Shown: positions 17,049-26,890 of the stretch, one piece after another
Position numbering within the stretch: the stretch's first letter is position 1
Layout of the letters: every line of letters starts with the position of its first letter
Origin: Streptomyces sp. NBC_00683
Lineage (GTDB): Bacteria; Actinomycetota; Actinomycetes; Streptomycetales; Streptomycetaceae
Direction of reading: 5' to 3'
DNA: 64,000 nt
NCBI RefSeq assembly: GCF_036226745.1
Contig: NZ_CP109013.1
Span: 3,038,001-3,102,000 of the forward strand
Notes under the pieces: generated by a model
The model's database searches: none
What the model saw: only the letters and a program-made list of their open reading frames with translations
What the model was told of the DNA's origin: nothing
Translations under genes and position numbers: made by a program

Positions 17049-18433
17049 CGGAGCCGTCCGTGCCGGTCCGCGGTGCCGGCGGCGGACGCCGGCTTCCCCG
17101 ACCGCTGTCGGGGCACCCCGAACGTCTCCTCGTCCGAGGTGACCGCGCCGGCCGCCGAGGACCAGCCGTGCCGGTCCAGGGCCCGCGCGAGCGCCCGCAC
17201 CATCCGCGGGTCGAACTGGCTGCCCGCGCAGCGCTCCAGCTCCTCCACCGCCGCCGGGACGGGGCGTCCACGCCGGTAGGAGCGGGTCGAAGTCATCGCG
17301 TCGAAGGCGTCGGCGACGGCCACGACCCGGGCGAACTCGGGGATCTTGTCGCCGGTGAGGCCGTACGGATAGCCGCTGCCGTCGAGCCGTTCGTGGTGGT
17401 GGAGGATCGCGGCGCGCGCCTCGTCGAGGAAGCCGATGCCCCGGACGATCTCGTGCCCGTACTCCGGATGCAGCTCGATGACCCGGCGCTCCTCGGGGGT
17501 CAGCGGTCCTTCCTTGCGCAGCACCCGCGTCGGGACGCCCAGCTTGCCGACGTCGTGCAGGATCCCGGCGAAGCGGAGCGCCTCCATGCGCTGCTCGTCC
17601 ATGCCGAGCTCGACGGCGATCAGCTCGGAGGCCCGGCCCACCCGCTCGCTGTGCCCGCGGGTGTACTTGTCCTTGATGTCGACGGCCTGGACCAGCGCCC
17701 GGATGGTGGCGCGGTGGGCGGCGTGCTGGCGGTGGTACTGGGCGAACACCCAGCAGGAGATGTACATCGGCAGCAGGACGACGAGGGCGGACACCGGCCC
17801 GTACGAGCTGCGCCACAGGACGGCCATCATCAGCCCGGCCAGCGCGTGCACCAGATGCGGCCCCAGCGAGCTCGCCGGCAGTCCGCGCCAGGCGTGCCGC
17901 AGCGGCACGCGCTCGGCCGTGACGAGGATGCCTCCGTCCAGGGCGGCCAGGACGAGGCTGAAGACGAGCGCCGAGGCGCAGGCGGGAAACAGGGCATACG
18001 GGAGGTCGGGCACCGCACCGCCGCCGGGGCCGCCGAGCGTGGCCGGGCCACCGAGCGCGGTGTGGGCCGACGAGGCCGCCCACACCGCGAGGGACAGCTG
18101 TGCGGCCCGCCAGACGCGGCGGGCGGTCGCCGGCGGCTGTTCGACCCGGCCGGCCAGTGATCCGGGTATCGCGACCATGACGGCGGCAGCGGGCGGCAGC
18201 AGGAAGGCCGCGGCGAGCAGCAGGGGGAAGAACGATCCGGCGGTGACCGGGACGGAGCTGCCGAAGAAGGGGCAGCGCCCGGGCAGCTCACAGACCAGGT
18301 AGAGCGCCGTGAGAAGGGCGAGAGTGCCCCAGGGGGTGCCCGCCCCGGGGGACAGCGCCGGCAGGGCGCAGACAAAGGAGCAGATCAGCGCGGCCAGAAT
18401 GTATGCGCGCGCCGCCCCCGGTGTGCTCCTCAC
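17045..18433 (-). CDS. Membrane HD-GYP domain protein (probable cyclic di-nucleotide phosphodiesterase)
   Basis: 462 residues. About eight N-terminal membrane segments (residues 8-220), a short linker VQAVDIKDKYTRGHSERVG, then a full HD-GYP domain: GILHDVGKLGVP, LHPEYGHEIV, HHERLDGSGYPYGL, ADAFDAMTSTRSYR. These are the metal ligands and GYP signature of c-di-GMP phosphodiesterases. The C-terminus carries about 50 extra polar residues. It is the first gene of a coupled pair with the degenerate paralogue. In Streptomyces c-di-GMP controls development through BldD and the SigWhiG anti-sigma factor; involvement of this protein is inferred only. Confidence 0.9.
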   Translation of the reverse strand: MRSTPGAARAYILAALICSFVCALPALSPGAGTPWGTLALLTALYLVCELPGRCPFFGSSVPVTAGSFFPLLLAAAFLLPPAAAVMVAIPGSLAGRVEQPPATARRVWRAAQLSLAVWAASSAHTALGGPATLGGPGGGAVPDLPYALFPACASALVFSLVLAALDGGILVTAERVPLRHAWRGLPASSLGPHLVHALAGLMMAVLWRSSYGPVSALVVLLPMYISCWVFAQYHRQHAAHRATIRALVQAVDIKDKYTRGHSERVGRASELIAVELGMDEQRMEALRFAGILHDVGKLGVPTRVLRKEGPLTPEERRVIELHPEYGHEIVRGIGFLDEARAAILHHHERLDGSGYPYGLTGDKIPEFARVVAVADAFDAMTSTRSYRRGRPVPAAVEELERCAGSQFDPRMVRALARALDRHGWSSAAGAVTSDEETFGVPRQRSGKPASAAGTADRHGRLR

Positions 18434-18585
18434 CCGTACCGCCCGCCCCCAGCCTGGTCGATGAAGGCGCCAGGCTAGCGAGTTGGGCGTGGCCGAGGGT
18501 CCCGATGGGCGGGATTAGCACATTCGGGTGACACTGCCGGGGTTCCGGCGCTCGGCGAGGGTGCGGCGGTGCGCGACGGCAGCTG

Positions 18586-18903
18586 TCACTCTGCGGTGGC
18601 GGTCCGTTCCGCCCCGCCCATCGCGACATCCTGCTCCGGGACGGCCTGTCCCGAACGGATCAGGTCGATCCGTCCCATCACCTTCGAGCGCAGATCGGTC
18701 GGGACGTCGTCCTGACCGCAGCAGCGCTTCACCAGCTTCTTCACGGCCTGCTCCAGGCCGTACTTCTCGAGGCACGGGGAGCACTCCTCGAAGTGCACCT
18801 CGAACTTGGTGCAGTCGCCCTCGGGCATCTCATGGTCGAGGAACTCATAGAGATGATCGAGAACCTCTGAGCAATCCGTCTCGTGCGGCTCTCCGCAGCT
18901 CAT
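18586..18903 (-). CDS. rsrA: RsrA, zinc-binding thiol-responsive anti-sigma factor for SigR
   Basis: 105 residues. The ZAS metal site matches S. coelicolor RsrA in numbering: Cys11, His37, Cys41 and Cys44 (HFEECSPC), with extra Cys at 3, 31, 61 and 62. Under thiol oxidation a disulfide forms, zinc is released and SigR is freed (established for the orthologue). Start overlaps the sigR stop (ATGA), so the two are made together. A 150-nt gap to the HD-GYP gene follows, with no feature recognised. Confidence 0.96.
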   Translation of the reverse strand: MSCGEPHETDCSEVLDHLYEFLDHEMPEGDCTKFEVHFEECSPCLEKYGLEQAVKKLVKRCCGQDDVPTDLRSKVMGRIDLIRSGQAVPEQDVAMGGAERTATAE

Positions 18904-19556
18904 GAGGTCGAGCCTTTCCTGTCGTCCGACTCACCGGCACCGGCCGGGACGAGCCCGCGCTCACGCGCGTAGTCCTCCAGCATGCCGCGCAGCTGACGGC
19001 GTCCCCGGTGCAGGCGGGACATCACCGTACCGATGGGGGTCCCCATGATGTCCGCGATCTCCTTGTACGCAAAGCCCTCTACGTCGGCGAGATACACGGC
19101 GATGCGGAACTCTTCGGGGATCGACTGCAGCGCGGACTTCACATCGGAGTCCGGCAGGTGGTCCAGCGCCTGGGACTCCGCCGAGCGCAGACCCGTCGAC
19201 ATGTGCGACTCGGCACGTGCCAGCTGCCAGTCCTCGATCTCCTCGGCGGCACTCCGCTGGGGTTCGCGCTGCTTCTTGCGGTACGAGTTGATGAATGTGT
19301 TCGTGAGGATGCGGTACATCCACGCCTTGAGGTTCGTGCCCTCACGGAACTGGTGGAAGGAGCCGTACGCCTTGGCGTACGTCTCCTGGACCAGGTCCTC
19401 GGCATCGGCGGGGTTGCGCGTCATGCGCAGCGCGGCCGAGTACATCTGGTCGAGAAATCCGAGGGCGTCCCGCTCGAAGCGCGCATTGCGCTCGGCGGTC
19501 GTCTCCTCCGCACGGCCGTCGTCGGTCCCTGTGTCGGTCCCAGTGACCGGACCCAC
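18900..19556 (-). CDS. sigR: SigR, ECF sigma factor of the thiol-oxidative stress response
   Basis: Short form of 218 residues from GTG 19556 (begins GPVTGTDTG after initiation, as in S. coelicolor). Region 2 includes [17 protein letters not shown] and region 4 includes [41 protein letters not shown]. The frame stays open upstream; ATG 19742, with GGAGAGGGAG 9 nt before it, would give a 280-residue form equivalent to the unstable induced SigR' of S. coelicolor. The upstream SigR-type promoter at 19793-19819 would direct the long form. Coupled to rsrA. Regulon includes thioredoxin and mycothiol genes and mycoredoxin, the last present in this window. Confidence 0.95.
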   Translation of the reverse strand: MGPVTGTDTGTDDGRAEETTAERNARFERDALGFLDQMYSAALRMTRNPADAEDLVQETYAKAYGSFHQFREGTNLKAWMYRILTNTFINSYRKKQREPQRSAAEEIEDWQLARAESHMSTGLRSAESQALDHLPDSDVKSALQSIPEEFRIAVYLADVEGFAYKEIADIMGTPIGTVMSRLHRGRRQLRGMLEDYARERGLVPAGAGESDDRKGSTS

Positions 19557-19792
19557 CTCCTCCAACGATGTGGCGGAACCGAAACCGGACCCGCTCGCCT
19601 CGGAGAATAGTCGACCTTGCTTCGACGCGGGCTGTCGATCCGCTCCGCTCACGGCGCGCTCGGGAGTGGTCTTGGCCGCGTGCAGGACCGTCCACTCCAG
19701 ATCAGCGGTGTTCGAGCGGCGCGGGCAGATGGTCGAACCCATGCGACGGACTCCCTCTCCACGTAGGACTTTCTTGTACCGACGTCCCGAAC

Positions 19793-19819
19793 AACAGCGG
19801 CCCCGCACGCCGCATTCCC
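19793..19819 (-). promoter_or_regulatory. SigR-dependent promoter of sigR (P2-type)
   Basis: Read on the minus strand: GGGAAT (19819-19814), 18 nt spacer, GTT (19795-19793), an exact match to the SigR consensus GGAAT-N18-GTT. Transcription would start near 19785, about 43 nt before ATG 19742, so the transcript encodes the extended SigR'. Confidence 0.9.
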
Positions 19820-19859
19820 GGGGCCCCGCCGGTGCCGGGGAGGTGGCGGAACCACGTGG

Positions 19860-20519
19860 CTAGGGGAGTCCGTCCAGCCATTCGGCCGCCGCACCGGTGA
19901 GGAGCTCCATGGCCTGATCCTGGGTCAGAGGGGCCTTCTTGGGTACGGCGAAGCCGTGGTCCCCGTACGGCACCTCGACGATCCGGTGCTCCCCCGGAGG
20001 GAACTCCTCGGGTCGTCCGAACGGGTCGCGCCCGCCCTGCACGACCAGGACGGGCACGCCCGCCCCCAGCAGCTCGTCCTTGCGGGACTTCTCCGGTCTG
20101 CCCGGCGGGTGCAGCGGAAAGCTCAGCGCGAGTACCGCGTGGGCACCGAGCTCCGTCGCCGTACGGCAGGCCACCCGGGCCCCCGCGCTGCGCCCCCCGG
20201 CGACGACGGGCAGCCCCGGGGCGGCCAGCGCGGGCCACAGTCCCCGCCAGCCCGTGTCCAGGGTCCGGGGTGCGGGCGCGAGCTTCTTCCCCGCCACCCG
20301 CCATGGCTGCTCCACCAGGGCGACGCTCACCCGGTGCCCGGGGAGCACGGCGGCGAGGGCCTGGAGATCCCGGGCTTCGATGCCGCCGCCCGCTCCGTGG
20401 CTGACGGCGAGCACCAGCCGGGCGTTCTCGGCGGGCCGCCAGGTGATCCTGGCCACTCCGGCTTCCGTATCGGCCGTCTCGGTCCACTGCGCTGTCTCTG
20501 CACGGGTCACGGGACCCAT
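19860..20519 (-). CDS. Alpha/beta hydrolase of the KANL3/Tex30-like family
   Basis: 219 residues. Alpha/beta-hydrolase landmarks: oxyanion strand VLAVSHGAGGGIEARDL, nucleophile elbow GGRSAGARVA (Ser of G-x-S-x-G), acid in VVQGGRDPFG and the catalytic His in VPYGDHGFAVPK. Cytoplasmic, substrate unknown. It is transcribed toward sigR from 20519, 9 nt from the end of the SRAP gene, so the two probably form one unit. Its stop at 19860 lies 41 nt upstream of the sigR P2 promoter. Confidence 0.85.
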   Translation of the reverse strand: MGPVTRAETAQWTETADTEAGVARITWRPAENARLVLAVSHGAGGGIEARDLQALAAVLPGHRVSVALVEQPWRVAGKKLAPAPRTLDTGWRGLWPALAAPGLPVVAGGRSAGARVACRTATELGAHAVLALSFPLHPPGRPEKSRKDELLGAGVPVLVVQGGRDPFGRPEEFPPGEHRIVEVPYGDHGFAVPKKAPLTQDQAMELLTGAAAEWLDGLP

Positions 20520-20528
20520 CCTGACGGG

Positions 20529-21344
20529 TCAGAAGAGCGTGCTCACCTCCGGCGCGGCCAGCTCCTCCAGCAGTTCCGGGCCGTTGTTGCGGACGTTGCT
20601 GACCGCCGTGGCCACCGGGTAGGCGCGCATGAGCCCTCCGGGCGGCGGTTCGAGCAGGGCCTTCAGCTCCGTGATGTCGGTGCGCGCCGGGTCGAGCCAG
20701 TCGTCCCAGCGGTCGGGGGTGAGCATCAGGGGCATCCGGGGGTGGATGTCGGCGAGCGCGGCGGGCCCCTCGGCGGGGGCCACGGCCAGCGGGGACGTCT
20801 CCGCCTCCGTGGTGATCACGGAGCAGGTCACCCACCAGGACTGCGGATGGTCGTCGGGCAGGGTCCGGTCCCGCCAGAACTCGTACAGACCCGCCATCGC
20901 GAAGACCGCACCGTCCGCCGGTGTGACGAAGTAGGGCTGCTTGCGGGGGCGTTTCCGCTTCCCCGTCTCCTCCAGCTGCCGCTCGTCGGCGCCGGTGACC
21001 CACTCGTAGTAGCCGTCCGCGGGAAGGATGCAGCGCCTCGACACGAAGGGGCGGCGGAAGGAGGGCTTCTCGTGGACGGTCTCCGCGCGGGCGTTGATCA
21101 TGCGGGCGCCGCCTTCGGGAGACTTCGACCAGGACGGTACGAGGCCCCACTTCAATGTGCGCAGCTGGCGAACCGGACGCTGGTCGTCTGCGTCCTTCAC
21201 AGGACGCTCCAGAACCGCGTAGACCTCCTTGGTCGGCGCCACGTTCCAGTCGGGCTCCAGGGTTTCGGTGGGTTCCCACTTCTCGACCCCGAAGAGCCCG
21301 GTCAGATCCTCGGGCCGCCGACTCGCTGCATACCGTCCGCACAT
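20529..21344 (-). CDS. SRAP-domain protein (YedK/HMCES type), abasic-site DNA shield
   Basis: 271 residues. The start must be ATG 21344 because the SRAP catalytic Cys is residue 2 after Met removal (MCGRYAASR). Other conserved elements: WNVAPTKEVYAV, LKWGLVPSWSK, INARAETVHEKPSFR, RRCILPADGYYEW, and IHPRMPLML carrying the active-site His. Family members crosslink covalently to abasic sites in single-stranded DNA to protect forks. Upstream in-frame codons to 21386 are rejected on this basis. Divergent from the M50 gene; head of a unit with the alpha/beta hydrolase. Confidence 0.93.
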   Translation of the reverse strand: MCGRYAASRRPEDLTGLFGVEKWEPTETLEPDWNVAPTKEVYAVLERPVKDADDQRPVRQLRTLKWGLVPSWSKSPEGGARMINARAETVHEKPSFRRPFVSRRCILPADGYYEWVTGADERQLEETGKRKRPRKQPYFVTPADGAVFAMAGLYEFWRDRTLPDDHPQSWWVTCSVITTEAETSPLAVAPAEGPAALADIHPRMPLMLTPDRWDDWLDPARTDITELKALLEPPPGGLMRAYPVATAVSNVRNNGPELLEELAAPEVSTLF

Positions 21345-21418
21345 AAGTGCCAGACTGCCACGACCGTCATGTCGAGTGGACGCCAAAGCCTCAAGTACCT
21401 CAAGGAGCCGCCCGCACC

Positions 21419-22132
21419 ATGGACAGCACCGAACTGGGCGATCTGTGGGATCGCGTCTTCGGCACCCAGCCCGCGCCCGAGCAGTGGCTCGTGGTCGTGA
21501 CGGCCACGTTGGCGCTCATCGCCGTCGTGCCGAACTTCATATGGCGGCTCTCCCGGAACGCCATCACCATCGCGCACGAGGGCGGCCACGGACTGGTGGC
21601 CCTGCTCACCGGGCGGCAGCTCTCCGGAATCCGGCTGCACTCCGACACCAGCGGGCTGACCGTCAGCCGCGGCAAGCCGACCGGCGCCGGCATGATCCTC
21701 ACCGCGGCGGCCGGGTACACCGCACCTCCGCTGCTGGGCCTGGGCGGCGCCTGGCTGCTCACCAACGGCAGGATCACGCTGCTGCTGTGGCTGGCGACCG
21801 CGCTGCTCGCGGTCATGCTGGTGATGATCCGCAATCTGTACGGGGCGCTGACCGTCATCCTCACGGGTGCGGCCTTCCTGCTGGTGTCCTGGCTGACGTC
21901 GGCCGCCGTCCAGTCGGCGTTCGCGTACACCGTGGTCTGGTTCCTGCTGCTCGGCGGAGTGCGCCCGGCCTTCGAGCTGCAGTCCAAGCGGCGGCACGGC
22001 GGCGCACCGGACTCCGACGCCGACCAGCTCTCCCGGCTGACGCACGCACCGGCCGCGATATGGCTCTTCCTCTTCCACGCGGTGTCGCTCTGCTCTTTGA
22101 TCGGCGGCGGACGCTGGCTGCTCGGACTGTGA
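21419..22132 (+). CDS. M50-type (site-2 protease-like) membrane metallopeptidase
   Basis: 237 residues with about five membrane segments. The zinc motif HEGGHGL (HExxH) lies near residue 57 at the end of the first helix region, as in the small M50B-like proteins of actinobacteria. A second zinc ligand candidate is the polar motif VMIRNLYG around residues 138-145, where classical S2P has LDG or NxxP; this is less clear. No PDZ domain. ATG 21419 follows AAGGAG. Substrate unknown; it faces the SRAP gene across 74 nt. Confidence 0.82.
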   Translation: MDSTELGDLWDRVFGTQPAPEQWLVVVTATLALIAVVPNFIWRLSRNAITIAHEGGHGLVALLTGRQLSGIRLHSDTSGLTVSRGKPTGAGMILTAAAGYTAPPLLGLGGAWLLTNGRITLLLWLATALLAVMLVMIRNLYGALTVILTGAAFLLVSWLTSAAVQSAFAYTVVWFLLLGGVRPAFELQSKRRHGGAPDSDADQLSRLTHAPAAIWLFLFHAVSLCSLIGGGRWLLGL

Positions 22133-22235
22133 CGGCCCGGAGCGCCCCGCCACGTGTACCACCCTTGCGTTACATCACTATTTCGTCCCATTTGAACGGG
22201 ATCTGGGTTTGCGGTGTGCCACTAAAGTGAGGGCC

Positions 22236-23615
22236 ATGACCGAAAGTTCCGTGCACCCCGCCCTCTGGCCCGCTCCGCTTGCGAGCGGAGCCGTCGACGC
22301 GACCGTCACCGTGCCCGGATCGAAATCGGTCACCAACCGCGCCCTCGTCCTCGCCTCCCTCTCCTCCGAGCCGGGCTGGCTCCGCCGCCCGCTGCGCTCC
22401 CGGGACACCCTGCTGATGGCACAGGCGCTCCGTGCGATGGGCGTCGGAATCGAGGAGGGCGTCGGCCCTGACGGTTCGGGCGAGGCGTGGCGGGTCATTC
22501 CGGCCGGCCTGCACGGCCCGGCCACGGTCGACGTCGGCAACGCAGGAACGGTCATGCGGTTCCTGCCGCCCGTGGCCTGCCTGGCGGACGGCCCGGTCCA
22601 CTTCGACGGCGACCCCCGCTCCTACGAGCGCCCCCTGAACGGCGTGATCGACGCGCTTCGGGTGCTGGGCGCCCGGATCGACGACGACGGGCGCGGGGCA
22701 CTGCCGCTGACCGTCCACGGCGCGGGCGCGCTGGACGGCGGTCCGGTGGCCATCGACGCCTCCTCGTCCTCCCAGTTCGTCTCCGCCCTGCTGCTGTCGG
22801 CACCCCGCTTCAACCAGGGGGTGGAGGTGCGCCACACGGGTTCGGCCCTGCCCTCCATGCCGCACATCCGGATGACCGTCGACATGCTGCGCGCGGTCGG
22901 CGCCCAGGTCGACGAGCCGGAGAGCGGCGGCGAGCCCAACGTCTGGCGGGTCTCCCCCTCCGCACTGCTCGGCCGCGACCTGACCGTCGAGCCGGACCTG
23001 TCCAACGCCCAGCCGTTCCTCGCGGCCGCGCTGGTCACCGGCGGCCGGGTCACCGTCCCCGACTGGCCGCTGCGCACCACCCAGCCGGGTGACGCGCTGC
23101 GCGAGATCTTCACCGCAATGGGCGGCAGCTGCGAACTGACGGAGCGCGGACTCACCTTCACGGGATCGGGCCGCATCCACGGCATCGACGTCGACCTGAG
23201 CGAGGTCGGCGAGCTCACCCCGGGCATCGCCGCACTCGCCGCACTCGCCGACTCCCCCTCCACGCTGAGCGGCGTCGCCCATCTGCGGCTGCACGAGACG
23301 GACCGGCTGGCGGCTCTGACGAAGGAGATCAACGGCCTGGGCGGTGACGTCACCGAGACCGCCGACGGGCTGCTGATCCGCCCGCGCCCGCTGCACGGCG
23401 GCACCTTCCACACGTACGACGACCACAGGATGGCGACAGCGGGCGCGATCATCGGCCTCGCCGTCGCGGGGGTGGAGATCGAGAACGTCGGTACGACGGC
23501 GAAGACGCTGCCGGACTTCCCCGAGATGTGGGCCGGCATGCTCGGTGAACCCTCCGGAACGGTCGGCGTCTCGCCGGGAGCACTCGGGGCGTCCCCGGGA
23601 AAGCGCGGGGTCTGA
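22236..23615 (+). CDS. aroA: 3-phosphoshikimate 1-carboxyvinyltransferase (EPSP synthase)
   Basis: 459 residues. Shikimate-pathway enzyme joining PEP and shikimate-3-phosphate. Diagnostic segments: [64 protein letters not shown] and HETDRLAAL with [15 protein letters not shown] near the end. ATG 22236 was chosen over upstream codons because AGTGAGGG precedes it. Its stop is 4 nt before rsgA, indicating an operon. Confidence 0.96.
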   Translation: MTESSVHPALWPAPLASGAVDATVTVPGSKSVTNRALVLASLSSEPGWLRRPLRSRDTLLMAQALRAMGVGIEEGVGPDGSGEAWRVIPAGLHGPATVDVGNAGTVMRFLPPVACLADGPVHFDGDPRSYERPLNGVIDALRVLGARIDDDGRGALPLTVHGAGALDGGPVAIDASSSSQFVSALLLSAPRFNQGVEVRHTGSALPSMPHIRMTVDMLRAVGAQVDEPESGGEPNVWRVSPSALLGRDLTVEPDLSNAQPFLAAALVTGGRVTVPDWPLRTTQPGDALREIFTAMGGSCELTERGLTFTGSGRIHGIDVDLSEVGELTPGIAALAALADSPSTLSGVAHLRLHETDRLAALTKEINGLGGDVTETADGLLIRPRPLHGGTFHTYDDHRMATAGAIIGLAVAGVEIENVGTTAKTLPDFPEMWAGMLGEPSGTVGVSPGALGASPGKRGV

Positions 23616-23619
23616 GGAC

Positions 23620-24636
23620 ATGCGCCGCTACGGCAAGAACCCGGACGAGGACGACATCCGCGTCCGCCCCAACCGCAAGGGCAACCGGCCTCGCACGCAC
23701 ACCCGTCCGAAGCACGAGGACGCCCAGGACGGCATGGTCCTCACCGTCGACCGCGGACGGCTCACCTGCCTCGTCGACGGGCGCACCGTGATGGCGATGA
23801 AGGCCCGTGAGCTGGGCCGCAAGGCGGCCGTCGTGGGGGACATGGTCTCCATCGTCGGCGACCTCTCCGGCGACAAGGACACGCTGGCCCGCATCGTCCG
23901 CATCGGCGAGCGGCGCTCGGTCCTGCGCCGTACCGCGGACGACGACGATCCGTACGAACGGGTGGTCGTCGCCAACGCCGATCAGCTGGCCATCGTCACC
24001 GCGCTCGCCGACCCGGAACCCCGCCCCCGCATGATCGACCGCTGTCTGGTGGCGGCGTACGACGGCGGGCTCACCCCGCTCCTGGTCCTGACCAAGTCCG
24101 ACCTGGCGTCACCGGACAAGCTCCTGGAGGCGTACACCCCGCTGGGTGTCCCGTACATCGTGACCAGCCGCGAGGAACTGGAGAACGGTGACGCGGCCGA
24201 CCGGGTGCGGGAGCTGCTCAACGACCGGGTGACCGCATTCGTCGGGCACTCCGGAGTGGGCAAGACGACCCTGGTCAACGCCCTGGTGCCGAAGGACCGA
24301 CGGCGTACGACGGGTGTGGTCAACGCAGTCACGGGCCGCGGCAGGCACACCACCACGTCGGCGCTCGCGCTGCCGCTGCCGGACGACCGCGGCTGGGTGG
24401 TCGACACCCCGGGCGTCCGTTCGTTCGGGCTGCACCACGTCGACCCGTCCCGGGTCATCAACGCGTTCCCCGATCTGCAGCCGGGTACGGAGAACTGCCC
24501 GCGCGGCTGCACCCATGACGACCGTGAGCCCGAATGCGCCCTGGACGCGTGGGTCTCGGAGGGGCACGCGGATCCCGCACGGCTCGACTCCCTGCGGCGC
24601 CTGCTCTCGACCCGGGAGCGGCGCGAGGGGGACTGA
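23620..24636 (+). CDS. rsgA: RsgA, ribosome small-subunit-dependent GTPase
   Basis: 338 residues. Circularly permuted GTPase: the TKSD motif (G4) precedes GHSGVGKTT (G1) and DTPGVRSFG (G3). N-terminal OB-fold (about 40-105) and C-terminal zinc-binding module CPRGCTHDDREPECA. It helps 30S maturation. Actinobacterial-type basic N-terminus (RPNRKGNRPRTHTRPKHED). Follows aroA by 4 nt. The next gene is separated by 109 nt. Confidence 0.95.
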   Translation: MRRYGKNPDEDDIRVRPNRKGNRPRTHTRPKHEDAQDGMVLTVDRGRLTCLVDGRTVMAMKARELGRKAAVVGDMVSIVGDLSGDKDTLARIVRIGERRSVLRRTADDDDPYERVVVANADQLAIVTALADPEPRPRMIDRCLVAAYDGGLTPLLVLTKSDLASPDKLLEAYTPLGVPYIVTSREELENGDAADRVRELLNDRVTAFVGHSGVGKTTLVNALVPKDRRRTTGVVNAVTGRGRHTTTSALALPLPDDRGWVVDTPGVRSFGLHHVDPSRVINAFPDLQPGTENCPRGCTHDDREPECALDAWVSEGHADPARLDSLRRLLSTRERREGD

Positions 24637-24745
24637 GGGGCGCCGGCCCGGACGACTCGCGCACGTTTGCGAGCTCCCCCAACTGGTAAGTGCATAATCG
24701 CGTCAAGCGAGACGAAGCAGTCACCTACGTGGGAGGCACCTGACG

Positions 24746-25069
24746 ATGGCGTGGTTGCTGGTCGTGGTCGCAGGACTGCTGGAGACCGGCTTCGCCGTGT
24801 GTCTGAAGCTCTCGCACGGATTCACCCGGCTGTGGCCGACGATCGCGTTCTGCGTGTTCGCCCTCGGTAGCTTCGGGCTGCTGACGCTGTCCCTGAAGAA
24901 GCTCGACGTCGGACCCGCGTACGCGGTGTGGACGGGCATCGGCGCGGCCGGCACCGCGATCTACGGGATGGTCTTCCTCGACGACGTGGTCTCCACGCTC
25001 AAGCTCGTTTCGATCTCGCTGGTGATCGTCGGTGTGATCGGTCTGCAGCTGTCGGGCTCCTCGACCTGA
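24746..25069 (+). CDS. SMR-family exporter, SugE/Gdx-like
   Basis: 107 residues with four membrane helices. The essential membrane Glu is residue 13 (AGLLETGFAV), and the GPAYAVWTGIGAAGTAIYGM segment resembles the SugE/Gdx guanidinium-exporter branch rather than EmrE. SMR proteins function as antiparallel dimers and often occur as paired genes; only one copy is here. GGGAGG precedes the ATG. Convergent with a TetR gene 34 nt downstream. Drug versus guanidinium specificity is inferred from subfamily motifs only. Confidence 0.9.
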   Translation: MAWLLVVVAGLLETGFAVCLKLSHGFTRLWPTIAFCVFALGSFGLLTLSLKKLDVGPAYAVWTGIGAAGTAIYGMVFLDDVVSTLKLVSISLVIVGVIGLQLSGSST

Positions 25070-25103
25070 GCTTCCGTACACCCCGCGCACCGCACCGCGT
25101 GTT

Positions 25104-25718
25104 TCAGCGTGCCGGGTGCCGTGCCAGGGCCTCGCGCACCAGTGTCACCGCGTCCGCCCCGACCGGGGACGGTGCGTGAACCGCCGGCACGATCGCGTAG
25201 GAGAGGGCGAGACGGAGCGCGATCTCACAGGTCAGGGCCAGTTCCGCGGCGTCCTGAGGAGAGCTCTGGAGTGCGGCCACTGCCCGGTCCCGGACGAGCG
25301 CGAGCAACTCCGTGGGCGTCGGCAGTGCGGCATCGGCCCGGCGCTGCGCGGGCACGACCGACGACGACGGCCCCGCGGCCACGGGCCGGGGTAACCGCTC
25401 CCCCCAGAACCCCGTGAGCAAGGCCTTGACCAGGTCGTTCGCCCGGGCGGCACGCACCGTCCAGAGGGCGAGCTCCGCCGGTCCCGCTCCCGCGGCCCCG
25501 TGCGCGCCGAGGGCCCGTTCCGCCCCGGCCAGATAGCCGTCGGCGGCACGCCGGACCAGGGCGCGGGCCAGGCCGTCCTTGCTGCCGAACTCGTTGTAGA
25601 GGGTCTGCCGGGAGACCCCGGCGGCGGCTGCCACGTCGACCATGCGTACCGCCGTCCACGGCAGCCTGGACAGTGCCGACAGTGCCGCGTCCAGCAGGGC
25701 TTCTCGCGCTGCAGGCAT
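25104..25718 (-). CDS. TetR-family transcriptional regulator
   Basis: 204 residues. N-terminal TetR helix-turn-helix: [43 protein letters not shown] (helices roughly 5-48). The C-terminal ligand domain is Ala/Arg-rich and not assignable. Convergent with the SMR exporter and divergent from hisN (143 nt). Control of the exporter is plausible but not shown; no clear operator palindrome was found upstream of either gene. Confidence 0.9.
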   Translation of the reverse strand: MPAAREALLDAALSALSRLPWTAVRMVDVAAAAGVSRQTLYNEFGSKDGLARALVRRAADGYLAGAERALGAHGAAGAGPAELALWTVRAARANDLVKALLTGFWGERLPRPVAAGPSSSVVPAQRRADAALPTPTELLALVRDRAVAALQSSPQDAAELALTCEIALRLALSYAIVPAVHAPSPVGADAVTLVREALARHPAR

Positions 25719-25861
25719 CGTTGCCTCCCACGCCGGGGAATCTGCGATTCAGAGTTGACGCGCTCCCCCGCACTGTCAAGGGTCCGCGCACCGGCTTCCG
25801 GCAGCACTCCTGCACACGGGGCCGTGTAGCCCGGACGAGTGCCTGTGGATACTGTGACGGC

Positions 25862-26662
25862 ATGCCCGACTACCACGATGATCTGCGCCTCGCCCACGTG
25901 CTGGCGGATGCCGCCGATGCGACGACGATGGACCGGTTCAAGGCTCTGGACCTCAAGGTCGAGACCAAGCCGGACATGACGCCGGTGAGCGAGGCCGACA
26001 AGGCCGCCGAGGAGCTGATCCGCGGCCACCTCCATCGGGCCCGCCCACGCGACGCGATTCTGGGCGAGGAGTACGGCATCGAGGGGACCGGTCCGCGCCG
26101 CTGGGTGATCGACCCGATCGACGGCACGAAGAACTACGTACGCGGAGTGCCGGTCTGGGCGACGCTGATCTCGCTGATGGAAGCGGGTGAGGACGGCTTC
26201 CAGCCGGTGGTCGGCGTGGTGTCCGCGCCCGCGCTGAACCGGCGCTGGTGGGCGGCGAAGGGCGCGGGAGCGTTCTCCGGCCGCAGCCTGACCTCCGCGA
26301 CGCGGCTGCACGTGTCGAAGGTGGAGCGCATCGCGGACGCGTCGCTCGCGTACTCCTCGCTGACCGGGTGGGAGGAGCAGGGCCGGCTCGACGGCTTCCT
26401 GGATCTGACCCGGGCCTGCTGGCGCACCCGCGGCTACGGGGACTTCTGGCCGTACATGATGGTCGCCGAGGGATCGGTCGACATCTGCGCGGAGCCGGAG
26501 CTCTCGCTCTGGGACATGGCGGCGAACGCGATCATCGTCCAGGAGGCGGGCGGGCAGTTCACCAGCCTGGACGGCGTCCCCGGTCCGGGCGGCGGCAACG
26601 CGGCGGCTTCGAACGGGACGCTCCACCACGAACTTCTGGGTTATCTGAACCAGCGCTACTGA
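25862..26662 (+). CDS. hisN: HisN, histidinol-phosphate phosphatase (inositol monophosphatase family)
   Basis: 266 residues. Lithium-sensitive phosphatase motifs: [22 protein letters not shown] (metal site), and [19 protein letters not shown] with the catalytic Asp. Streptomyces and mycobacterial histidine synthesis uses this IMPase-type HisN rather than the HAD-type HisB. ATG 25862 gives a start common to this subgroup. Closely followed by a strong hairpin, so likely monocistronic. Confidence 0.9.
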   Translation: MPDYHDDLRLAHVLADAADATTMDRFKALDLKVETKPDMTPVSEADKAAEELIRGHLHRARPRDAILGEEYGIEGTGPRRWVIDPIDGTKNYVRGVPVWATLISLMEAGEDGFQPVVGVVSAPALNRRWWAAKGAGAFSGRSLTSATRLHVSKVERIADASLAYSSLTGWEEQGRLDGFLDLTRACWRTRGYGDFWPYMMVAEGSVDICAEPELSLWDMAANAIIVQEAGGQFTSLDGVPGPGGGNAAASNGTLHHELLGYLNQRY

Positions 26663-26740
26663 CCGGGCCGGACCGGGCCCCCGACGCGGCCCACCGCCTG
26701 AGCAGCCATGCCGGGAGCCCGAGCGGGCGCACCGGCACCA

Positions 26741-26773
26741 CGAGGGGCGTGCCGCACCACCGCACGCCCCTCG
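26741..26773 (+). terminator. Terminator after hisN
   Basis: Perfect 12-bp stem CGAGGGGCGTGC/GCACGCCCCTCG with a 9-nt loop, about 80 nt after the stop. The rest of the gap to the next gene holds a direct octamer repeat (ttgtgaac/ttgtgaat, 26835-26850) that may be promoter-linked, but nothing else recognised. Confidence 0.85.
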
Positions 26774-26890
26774 AACGGTCTTCGCCACCCCTTGTTGCCG
26801 TCCCCCAACAGTGCGACTCTGAGAGTCCCCCTACTTGTGAACTTGTGAATCGGCTCACGTAGTCGCTTCACGAAGGAGGTGGCTCCCTTC

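Noticed and set aside
13964..17279. Long plus-strand open frames opposite def, the TPR gene and the HD genes
   Set aside because: They are antisense shadows caused by high third-position G+C; they are Arg/Pro/Gly-rich with no domains, and the minus-strand frames carry complete known motifs.
24637..24745. Possible guanidine riboswitch (ykkC-type) before the SugE/Gdx-like gene
   Set aside because: Elements such as cccggacga, agacga and cctacgtggg resemble parts of ykkC-III or mini-ykkC, but paired ACGR-loop hairpins and the ACCCGGTCAGGACAAG-type block are absent.
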